From Euleptes europaea (lineage: Eukaryota > Chordata > Lepidosauria > Squamata > Sphaerodactylidae): a stretch of 64,000 bases of DNA. The position numbers and the translations under genes were made by a program. The stretch is taken from assembly GCF_029931775.1 (NCBI RefSeq), contig NC_079325.1, forward strand, positions 58,078,286 through 58,142,285, in the 5' to 3' direction. The notes beneath the pieces were generated by a model, which made no database searches, had not been told where the DNA came from, and worked only from the letters and a program-made list of their open reading frames with translations. This document shows, piece by piece, positions 22,162 to 31,500 of the stretch (within the stretch, counting starts at the first letter, position 1; every line of letters starts with the position of its first letter).

Positions 22162-23552
22162 TCTTCCTCCTCGCTGGAAGAGGGGGACGGGGTAGTGGCC
22201 TCCGGGGAGCCGTCCGAATCAAAGACGGTATTTGTAATCCGGGACCCCGATGGGACCGTAGAGTCGGATGCCCCATCCTGGGGACGTGCGTGGAGAGCGG
22301 AGGGTGCGCCGGAGCGCCGGCTCAGTGGTCCACTTCTGCGGCGAGGCTGGCTGTCGGCGGCCGGTTTCGTCGGCTCGGCCTGGGTTTGGCGGGGAGGGGT
22401 CGGACGGCCTGAGCGAGAGGGGCATTGCGATGCAAAGTGACCCTTTCCCCCGCAGATCAGGCAGACGCCGGCCTCGAACCGCTTGCGGCGTTCCGCGGCC
22501 GAGAGGACCCCGCCACCCCCTTGCCGGAGTTCCCGGCCACGGTCACCCCGGGGCCTGGGGTCTCGCCCAATCCGTTGCTTGGACAAGTTCAGGAGTTGTT
22601 TGCGATTCTCGATGTCAGCAGCATGGCGAACCCAACCTTCCACATCCGGGGGGTTCCCTTGCATGAAGGCCCAATGTTGGAGGTCTGGGTTGAGACCCTC
22701 CCTGAAACATTGTACCAAGGTAGCCTCACTCCAGTCCAGAATTCGGCTAGCCAGTGACTGGAACTCACTTGCATACTGCGCCACCGACTTAGTCCCTTGG
22801 CGCAGTTGCATCAGGGAGGCTTTAGCCCGCTCACCTAGAGTCGGGTCCTCAAAACGGTTTCGGAGTGCTACCATGAACTCGTCCAGGGTTCGCAGCACCG
22901 GCGAGCGGAGTTCATACTGCAACACCATCCAGGCAGCCGCCTCCCCTTGCAGTAAGGAAGCCACGTACTGCACCCGGGACTCCTCAGAAACGAAGGTTCG
23001 GCCTTGTTCCCGCATAAAAATGTCTACTTGGACCATAAAAAAGGTCAACTGGTCTCCCGACCCGTCATACGTGACTTTCAGGTCCCGACGGGCCGGGGGG
23101 GCAGGGGTTGCGGGCGGAACTACTGGCGCCCCGTCTGGGGGAGCACCGGCTGGAGGTTGCAATTTCAGCGCATCTAGGGTCGTGGCCATCTCACCCATTA
23201 CGCGTTGCATGATCTCCATCTGTTCCTGCATAGCCCGGCGGTCTTCCTGCCACTGCTTTCGTTCTTCCTCCATGAGGGCCTCTTTGCGGGCCGGGTCCCC
23301 TTCGAGTCCCGTGCTGGGGAAGGCCAACCGGCGATCCTTCGCCGCAGTCCGCGAGAGCGACCAGCCCTTGGGAGAGTCCAGCCAATAAGTGAGCCCCCGG
23401 GGACGTCCGTCCCGATCTTGGTCGGGGGCGCGACCCTTCGGTTTCTTTGGCTTGGCTCCCTCCTCTTTAGGGTCCGGCTTCTCCGGCTCGTCCGGTTCCT
23501 TGGGGGCATCGGGGTTAGGGGTGGTGTCCTCGTCGGCTGACATTCTGTCCAA
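22122..23552 (-). CDS. gag: Chromovirus gag polyprotein frame
   Basis: 476 codons. A charged, proline-rich N-terminus is followed by a capsid-like middle typical of Ty3/gypsy gag (TFFMVQVDIFMREQGR to ASLMQLRQGTKSVAQYASEF). A single CCHC zinc knuckle (CLICGGKGHFASQCP) and an acidic tail follow. The heptamer A AAA AAC in the gag frame (complement of 22140-22146) lies just before its end, inside the overlap with pol; -1 shifting at such sites is well known in retroelements. Related sushi-like gag genes gave rise to the mammalian PEG10/RTL genes, but this copy is an ordinary element. Confidence 0.92.
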   Translation of the reverse strand: MDRMSADEDTTPNPDAPKEPDEPEKPDPKEEGAKPKKPKGRAPDQDRDGRPRGLTYWLDSPKGWSLSRTAAKDRRLAFPSTGLEGDPARKEALMEEERKQWQEDRRAMQEQMEIMQRVMGEMATTLDALKLQPPAGAPPDGAPVVPPATPAPPARRDLKVTYDGSGDQLTFFMVQVDIFMREQGRTFVSEESRVQYVASLLQGEAAAWMVLQYELRSPVLRTLDEFMVALRNRFEDPTLGERAKASLMQLRQGTKSVAQYASEFQSLASRILDWSEATLVQCFREGLNPDLQHWAFMQGNPPDVEGWVRHAADIENRKQLLNLSKQRIGRDPRPRGDRGRELRQGGGGVLSAAERRKRFEAGVCLICGGKGHFASQCPSRSGRPTPPRQTQAEPTKPAADSQPRRRSGPLSRRSGAPSALHARPQDGASDSTVPSGSRITNTVFDSDGSPEATTPSPSSSEEEEWEQPAKNAVGLL

Positions 23553-23582
23553 AGCGGTACAGCTGCAGTCCGAGAGGCAAGG

Positions 23583-23593
23583 ACTTGCAACTT
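23583..23593 (-). other. Predicted self-priming binding site
   Basis: acttgcaactt here is the exact inverse of aagttgcaagt at 23707-23717 in the adjoining LTR. In the element RNA the first 11 nt could therefore pair with this site, as in Tf1. No tRNA-type TGG start is present next to the LTR. Confidence 0.7.
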
Positions 23594-23595
23594 AA

Positions 23596-24034
23596 TGTGA
23601 GAGATCCCCCTCTCTGAGTTTGCTTCTCCAAATCAGTTGCTCAGACGTTGATACAGAAACAATCGATTTATTGAAGCCTTCAGGAGATGAGACAGGCACA
23701 GGTAGAAAGTTGCAAGTGAGGGGCTATACGGGTTTACAGAATATATTGACTCCAGGGCACTGGGGCACTGGGGTTCACACTTATTGTTATGGGAAGTTAC
23801 AAGCTTGGCATAATACAAAACATCAGACAGATCCCAGGAAGTCTGGGCGGCTATCACACTTCCAAGGCCGCATCGGCCTGAGGGAGTACTGGCAGGAAGA
23901 ACAGCGGGGGGGGGGAAGATACATGGGCCATCAGGCCTGGCGCCTGAGACCAGAAGGTGTGAACTGCTTTTACGAGTTCACTGATAACACAGCAGGTGAT
24001 GGAAAGCAGAGACACAAAGACAGAGACCCTCACA
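23596..24034 (-). repeat. 5' LTR of the chromovirus
   Basis: 439 bp. In sense it carries a TATA box (23745 down to 23740) and, 28 nt further, the predicted transcript start at 23717. The complement of 'tttatt' near 23667 is the poly(A) signal. Confidence 0.92.
23740..23745 (-). promoter_or_regulatory. LTR TATA box
   Basis: TATATT in sense, with its first base 28 nt upstream of the predicted start at 23717. The same motif is present in the 3' LTR. Confidence 0.6.
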
Positions 24035-24202
24035 CCCTGCTGGGCAAAAGCCGGGGTTTCCCCACTGTCAGCTGGGATGCCGGAGTCACCCCTCTGTCTC
24101 AGGGGTACCCCACATTTCCACGGGCAGAGGCTACTTAAAGGCTGCTCTGCCGGGGAAAATTCATAGGGTTGCCAACAGGCCTGGAGGAAAATGGCCTTTA
24201 AT

Positions 24203-24397
24203 TAAGGTTGCCAACTTCCAGGTGAGACCTGGAGATCTACTGGAATCACAACTAGTCTCCAGGCGACAGAGATCAATTCTCCTGGAGAAAACTGCCACTG
24301 TGGTGGATGGTCTCTATGGCATTATAGCCCATAAGGTCTCTTCCCTCCCCAAACCCGGCCCTTTCCGGGCTCTACACCCCAAACCTCCAGAAGTGCC
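24203..24397. mobile_element. hAT-type MITE A copy
   Basis: Begins TAAGGTTGCCAACTTCCAGG and keeps 'ggcattatagccca' and 'cctccccaaaccc'. The right end is decayed ('aacctccagaag'). Confidence 0.65.
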
Positions 24398-25472
24398 TGT
24401 GGGTTTGCTCCAAAGGGACCAAATGCCACTCTGCAGGGCCATTTTGGGTATGGAAAATGACACTGAAGTGGAAGGATTAAACCCCTCCTCCCTGATTCAA
24501 ATGGAATCCCCCCCCCCACACACACACACAGCTGTTTTTTGCAAAGAAAACCACGGAACTCTCAGTGTTTTTTCTACATTGGTGACTGACTCTTGCAGGC
24601 CTTTGTGTTGCTTGGTATCTGATGATGTTTGCTTTGCAGGCACCGATGCCCAGCGGGTGTTCTTAGAGCCAGCAGTTGCCTATAGAGGAGGCACTTTGAC
24701 TGTCTCCAGAGAAAAAGAAGCAAGTCTGAGTTGGGGGGGGGGGTGACTGGCAAAAGGAACTGGAGCTTGAGATGGGGGGGGCACTGAAGTGGCTTTTAAA
24801 GCTACTGTTGCCTGTGTGCATGGCTGCCAGCAGCTCCTCCCCTGCTCAACTTGCATATTTTGTAAATGTTCATAAGACTGGGCTAGCCAGAGGGGCATGG
24901 AGACTCACCGATGTGAAAGCAGTCACACACACCCCCGAGTTTGTCCCCATCATTTTGTATTCTGAGGTCACAGAGTCTGAGCGTTCTCGTCCAAAGAAAA
25001 AGCGTTCCTAACGGACGGCTGTGCAGCCTCTCCTTGAAGATCCCCAGGTATACTGCCTCTGAGCTTGGACGTTCCATTTAGCCATGGTCAGATGTCTTCT
25101 AACCGCTGTCCACAGATCTCTCCTTTGTGAGTGACCGGGGCTGCGATCTGGCTGCCCCAGCATCTCCAGGGAGGGTTCAAACTCCGGCCTCACTCGTAGG
25201 GGACGGGAATTCCAGAAGTGACTCACCGGTGCATTACTTTTCCTTTCGTCTTTCCAGGAAAGGGACCCTTTCGCAGATGGAAAGCCCCGTGTTTTGCAAA
25301 GACGAACCTGCCCTTTGGGGGCCAGGGGCAAGAAAGCGATTCGCTCCCCGCTGCACTGTAGCAAAAGCCTGGTTCCCCTTTCCGCTCTCTTGGGCGGCCG
25401 CACGCGGGTCCCCTGCGCGCCTCGCCCGTCCAGCTGCGCCGCGCCCCCCCCCCCGCCCGTCCAGCTGCGGCG

Positions 25473-25576
25473 ATGGAGCCCGGCGTCCGCGAGCCGCTGC
25501 TGCCCAGGGAGGCCGGCGAAGACGCCCAGGCCCTGGGCCAGGAGGACCCCCGGCAACTGGAGAAGGACTACTACCG
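25473..25576 (+). CDS. SLC2A6: SLC2A6 exon 1
   Basis: Cytosolic N-terminus with the dileucine signal ([13 protein letters not shown]). Donor CG|gtgagg. The following intron is only 103 bp. Confidence 0.93.
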
Positions 25577-28500
25577 GTGAGGCCGCCCCCTCCCCTCCCC
25601 TCCGCCCCCTCCCCTCCCTCCCCTCCCCTCCCTCCCTCCCGGGCCCCCCCGAGCCCACCGGTGCGCCTTTCCCCGCCAGGTCGCTGCCCAGCCGGCGCCT
25701 CTTCGCCGCAGCCTTGGCGGCCGTGCTGGGCAACTTCAACTTCGGCTTCGCCCTGGTCTACCCGTCGCCCGTCATCCCGGCCTTGGAGGAGTCCGGCGCG
25801 CCCAGCCTGCGCCTCAGCCCCGCCGCCGCCTCCTGGTTCGGGGTAAGGGGCGCGGCGGCGGCGAGGGGGGGGCGGGGGGCTGCTCCGGGCCGGCGCGGTG
25901 TCCCGGCTCAGAGTGCGGGGCGGGGCCCGGGAGAGCCGGGCGCGAATCCCCGCGCTGCCCTGGAAGCTGTGGGCCAGTCACCCGCTCTCGGCCCGGCCTA
26001 CCTCCCGGGGCTGTTGGGAGGATGAACTGGAGCAGAGGAGAACGACGGGAGCCGCTTGGGCTTTCCACGGGGGAGAGAGGCAGCTTCCTGCCCTAGGAGG
26101 AAAGGCTGAAGAGCCCGCATCGCTTCCGTTTAGAAAAACAAGGGCATGCGAGAAGCTTCTACAATTAGAAAGGGGCTGGTGAAAGTGGTTCGAGAGCCCT
26201 GGTTCTCCCTCTCCCAGAATAGAACTGGGGGGCGGGTGGAGAATGAAATGGCTGGCAAATGAGTTCAGGGCAGACAAAAGGCTATACTTTTCTCCTCGAG
26301 GAGTCACCAAATGGTAGCGCACGCTGCCAGTCGAGGTGCTGATGGGCAGGAGCATGAATGGCTCTGAAAGGGGTAAGATGGATTCGTGGAAGAGAGGCCC
26401 ACCCTCCGCTATTGTACCAGTGGTGGAAAGCTCCGTCCGGCCACAGCCCATTTATGGCGATCCCGTAGAGCCTTCAAGCCAAGAGACCTTCGGAGGTGGT
26501 TTGCCATTGCCTGCCTCTGCACAACAACCCTGGACTTCCTCGGGGGTCTCCCACACAAGAACAAAGCCAGGCAGAACCTGCTTTGCTTCCCAGATCGGAC
26601 GGGACCTGGCTAGCCGGGGCCGTCCGGCTCAGGGCAACGACTGACGCTGGGCATGGCGAGTACAGGGGACCGCCCTGTTCAGAGGCAGCAAACCCCTGAA
26701 GCCCGAGGCTAGGAGGCAATATCGGGGCTTCCCCTTGGCCTCTGTTGGTCCTCCAGGGCAAAGGGTTAGGCGTGGTGTCAGACAGGATGCAGGTGTAGAT
26801 GGGCCGGCCCTCTCCCCACCAGTTCTACCCAGTGCTACCTGGCTCCACCCCCTCGTACGTTGGAGCCCACCTCAGATGCTCCTGCCCCAGGACCTGAGGG
26901 TGCCTGGCCCCAGCCACAATCATCACTTGCCTTTGCAGAAGTACCCAGGGTGGAGGGAAGGCCGGCCATGGGCAGGGATGTGTCTCCTCCGGCTGGGCTC
27001 AGGCAAGACCCTGTCACTTAGCCTGACCTCCTTGGCGGGCTTGTTGTAAGGAGAAAATAAAGGCAACTTCTCACTGTTATGTATGTTAGGACAGTAGGCA
27101 GGAGGAAACCCGCGGAGCTTAGGGTTTCTCCGAAGGCTCCTAAAACTGTATCCGCCATTGGTCACTAGGGGTTGTGTCCCCCCTATCACGGATTGGGGGG
27201 GAGTGGCCGCAGGCGGCCAGAGGGGTATTTAAGCGGGGGGCCAGTCCGCTGTTCTCTAGTTCTGTACTCGTTCTGAATAAAGCGGTTGTTGTTGGAACTC
27301 CATCTCCGACCTCGTGTGTCCTCCCCACGCATACTTAACAGTGATGACGAAGGCTGGTAGGCAGTCCAGCTGTCCTGCTGAGTCCTCTCTGAAATCACTC
27401 TGCTGCATTCTCAGCACCGGTAGGCAGCCCGGTCTGCCTTGCGAAATCACTCGACGCACGTGGGAGATGCAACACTCCGCACCACGACATGGCCACCAAA
27501 GGATCCATGGAAGCATTCGACACCACCCACTCCAGCGAGTGGGAGAGCTACGCCGACCGCCTCGCGTTCTTCCTGGACGTGAACGACGTGACCGATGGCG
27601 GCAAGAAACGGTCACTTTTCTTCAGAGTGTGCTGCCCTCGGACCTTCCAGTTGGCCAAACCCTGCTGGCCCCCGCGAAGCTGAGCGAAATGCCGTTTGAC
27701 ACCATCATGGCAGCGCTTGGGAACCCCTTCGCACCCCAGCCCACACAACTCACCCATCGCCTGGACTTCCACTTGCGGGACCAGGAGCCCGGAGAGTCCG
27801 TTGCCGCATATCTCGCGGCTCTCCGTCAAACTTCCCATTTTTGCTCCTTCCCGGACTTCGATGGCACACTTCACGACCGGCTCGTTTTCGGACTTCAGAA
27901 CAAGAAGGTGCGCCGCTGCCTCGTGGCTCGCAAGGACGTTTCCCTCACCTCCACCGTTGAAGAGGCCACCGCGGCTGAATCTTCGGCGTGAGCAGACCGC
28001 ATTGGCGACCGAGGCGCTGCACCACCACCTTCCTCAGCGACCCCCGTCCATTTCAAGGACGCCAGCGATGGTGACTCCGCAGACGAGGCACACAAAATGT
28101 CCGCCCGGAGGGCCAGGCCTCGGGGCCCAGCGGGCCAGCCCTGCGCCAGCTGCGGCGACCTCCACAACCGCCGCACGTGCCGTTTCCACGATGCCAGTTG
28201 CCGGGTGTGCAGCCGGGTGGGCCACATCACCAAGGTTTGCCGCTTCGCCAAGAAGGGTTGTCCACCGGGCCGGGGAAGAAAGATGGCGCCGCTCAGCCTG
28301 TCCATGAGTTGTCCGACGACGACCCTTCCCCGCCTTGCCGCTGCCGCCACAACGTTCAAAGTGTGGAGCTGCATAAGGTCCACGTCGTGGAAAAGGTTTC
28401 CATCACCATCCAAATCGAGGGGGCCCCGTGCGTGATGGAAGTCGACTCCGGGTCCGTGCTCTCCATTATTTCGGCGGACACCTTCCGTGCCTTGGGTGCG

Positions 28501-31500
28501 CACACAACTCTGCCCAAGCTTCAGCCATCGGACATCATCATCACTGACTACCAACGTTGTCGGGTGCCGGTCCGGGGCATTGCCTTCGTGAACGTCCAGC
28601 ACAAACACTTTGCCGCGCGCCAGCCTCCTGGGACTCCACCTGATGGGAGTGCACCGCATCGACCAGTCCAAGCTCGACTCCGTCTGGTCCGAGTTCGAGG
28701 ATGTGTGGAATGCCCTGCTGGGCTGCTACAAGGGCCCAGCTGTCTGGCTGCACCTCAACCCAGCCACCACGCCCATCCGCCTCAAGCCTTGCCGCATTCC
28801 CTTCGCCCTCAAGGACCGTATCGACGCGGAGCTTGACCATCTCATTGTGCAGGGAGTCCTGGAAGCCGTCCCCAATGGAAGGTGGGAGACCCCGATCGTG
28901 ACGCCGCTGAAGGCCAATGGGGACGTCCGGATCTGTGCAGACTACAAGTGCACCATTAACACAGTGCTCCAGAGCCATGCCTACCCGGTGCCTGTGGTGA
29001 GCCACCTCCTGGCCTCCCTTGCAGGGGGTTGGGTGTTTGCCAAGCTCGACCAGGCCTATCAGCAGCTGCCTGTCGACGCTGCGTCCGCGGAAGCCCAGAC
29101 GATCGTCACCCACCTTCCAGGTGAAATGCCTGCAGTTCGGGGTCAGCACGGCCCCGGGGATCTTCCAGAACCTGATGGAGGACCTCCTCAAAGGCTTTCC
29201 TGGCGTCGTCCCCTACTTTGACGACGTCCTGGTCGCCGCCGGTTCGAAAGGTCGAGCTCCTGGATCGTGTCCGCCGGGTCCTCGGCCGTTTCCGGGATGC
29301 CGGCCTCACCGTTCGGAGCGAGAAGTGCCAGCTGGGCTTGCCGCAAGTTGAGTTCCTCGGCTACTTGATTGACGCTGACGGCATCCACCCGACTCCGAGC
29401 AAGGTCAAGGCCATCCACAGCACACACACACCCCGGTGCCAGCAGGAACTTCAGGCGTTCTTGGGACTTTTGAACTTTTACCACGCCTTCCTGCCCAACA
29501 AGGCGTCGGTTGCCGAGCCCCTACACCAGCTCCTCGACAAGACTGCCCCGTGGGTTTGGGGGAAGCTGCAGCAGCGAGCTTTCGAGGCCACAAAGGGCCT
29601 GCTCTCCTCCTCCAGCCTGCTCGTACATTTCGACGAGCGACTGCCTGTCGTCCTCACCTGCGACACCTCACCCTACGGCATCGGCGTTGTCCTCAGCCAC
29701 CAGCTGCCGGACGGTCGGGAAGCCCCGATCGCATTCTACTCTCGGACTCTCACCCCGGCTGAGCGCAACTACGCCCAGATCGACTGGGAGGCCCTCGCCG
29801 TTGTGGCCGGCATCAAAAAGTTCCATGATTACGTTTACGGCCGGCCGTTTGTCATCGTGACGGACCACAAGCTGCTCCTGGGCCTGTTCGTTCGTTCTCC
29901 CCGCATGCTCTGCTCAATTGATTGAAAGGGTCAGCTGCTGTATTTATTCTCCTTGACCTATGCTGCTGTTACAGTGCTGTTCATGAGTAATTGCTCAAAC
30001 CCCCATCTCTAGCTGACCAAACACAGCCGTAATTCTCCTGAAGGATGAGCCCAGTCACCTGTCTTTGCCTGGAACACCCTCTTCCTCCCCTCCCCCCAAT
30101 CCTCACGTCGATTACCAGATCCTGTAATTCACCAGGTCGTCTACACAGTTGCAAGAAGACTAGAAACATGATTTTTAACTCACCTGCTGCTGCAGGTTTG
30201 CCTTTGCCATGTGCCTTGTCCAATTTCATCTCTGTGTTGCAGTCTGTCTTCACCCTGGGAGTTGCTGCAGGTGGTCTGGGCACTATGTACTTCAACGATC
30301 ACTTGGGCCGCAAGCTGAGCATCATGTTCTCTGCTGTCCCTTCTGTCCTCGGGTACCTCCTGATGGGCAGCGCGCAAGAAGTCTGGATGCTGCTGGTGGG
30401 CAGGCTACTGACGGGGTTTGCAGGTGGCATGACATCTGCCTCCATACCGGTAAGGACACTTCAGACCAACTTCAGCCCTTTGTCTATGTATTCAGGGATG
30501 GGCTGTTTCCCCCAAGATGATGCGTGCATTTGTGTACATCCCAGGATCTCCTTGGCTTCCGTCTTTCTCAAAACTGCTTTGCTCTAACATTTGGGGAAAG
30601 GTCACTGAGAAACCTAGGTGGCTGCTGTGGGAAGGTTCAGATTTTCCTGGTGTCGCTCACCATATCAGCAAGCATGGTGTAGTGGTTAAGAGCAGTGGAC
30701 TCTAATCTGGAGAACTGGTTTGTCAGAACCTTGCTGGTAGTACCTTGTCCCATACCTGGATCCTGGAATTCAATCCACCTTTAAGGTAGCCATGGGCAAG
30801 TCTGGGTTGGATCCTTGTAAACAGCAAAACCACACCTGTAAAAGCTTTAGACTTTATTTCAGTATAAAATAAAAGGTTCAGGTACAAGAAGTATTCAAGT
30901 AAGTTGGTGCAGTAAACATAACAAAATCTAACTCCTAATACTCACATACATGAAGATAAACCTAAGTAAAGTCACAGGAGGTTCCATGGCTTCAGTGCGC
31001 GCCTGTATGCGTGGGTGAGCAAGAGCTGTCTACTTTGTTCACTCTGCCTGTCTTATAGAAACAGGCTCCCCATCTTTGCCATTTAGTCTAGGATGCTAAA
31101 CCTCAGGCCAGATCTTTTTGTTGTGCAAAGGAGTCTCACAGGCTTTGAAGTAGATTGAGGTTCTCCTCACATTCAACAGGATGCTTACTCGGTTTTATGA
31201 TTTGACAAAATGCTCGGTATAATCTTTGATCTGTTTAGATAGACATGCTCACATGAATCAGTCTCTTGACATAGTTTGATTCCCTACTCCTTCTCCACGT
31301 GAAGCCACCTGGGTGACCTTGAGCTAGTCACAATTCTCTCAGAACTCTCTCAGCCCCACCTACCTCACAAGGTGCCTGTTGTGGGGAGAGGAAGGGATTG
31401 TGATGGTAAGCCACTTTGTGACTCTTTACAGAAGAGAAAAGTAAGGTTCTTCTTCATTTCCAGCGTGATGTAGACGTTAATCTGGAGAACCGGGTTTGAT

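Larger units (their letters stand above)
18167..24034 (-). mobile_element. Young Ty3/gypsy chromovirus (Tf1/sushi-like), looks whole
   Basis: 5868-bp minus-strand element. It has LTRs at both ends with TGTGAG...CTCACA termini and a perfect 5-bp target duplication CCCTG (18162-18166, 24035-24039). It has a gag frame with a CCHC knuckle and one pol frame of about 1180 codons with protease, RT, RNase H, integrase and chromodomain. The primer site looks self-complementary rather than tRNA-matched. A purine tract (complement of ttctgcccccctt) adjoins the 3' LTR. The LTRs look identical apart from a G-run, and I saw no breaks, so insertion is very recent on a genomic scale. Confidence 0.93.
17835..24060. 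mobile_element. hAT-type MITE C, interrupted by the chromovirus
   Basis: The left part 17835-18166 begins AGGGGTCCCCAACCATTTTG and ends '...cactcagaagccctg'. The right part resumes at 24035 with 'ccctgctgggcaaaagcc'. The copy at 50179-50479 shows the uninterrupted order ('gagcctgcgggcatctttgg', 'gatccttgtgctgtggtg', 'agtcagaagcc'). The right portion fades after about 24060. Confidence 0.65.
25370..25960 (+). promoter_or_regulatory. CpG-rich promoter region of SLC2A6
   Basis: The only long stretch in the window outside retroelements with very high G+C and frequent CG dinucleotides. It covers the likely 5' UTR, exons 1 and 2 and the short first intron. No TATA box is evident near the start codon, as is usual for CpG-island promoters. 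Confidence 0.7.

Noticed and set aside
18619-23552. Domesticated gag/pol host gene
   Set aside because: Near-identical LTRs, a perfect target duplication and full gene order show an ordinary recent element rather than a host gene.
1-25000. Search for MYMK or ADAMTSL2 exons, the human neighbours on this side
   Set aside because: No recognisable myomaker or ADAMTS-like segments in any frame; the region is repeats.
25008-25739. 243-codon minus-strand frame over SLC2A6 exons 1-2
   Set aside because: Shadow of the CpG island; Gly/Arg/Pro-rich and antisense to well-supported exons.
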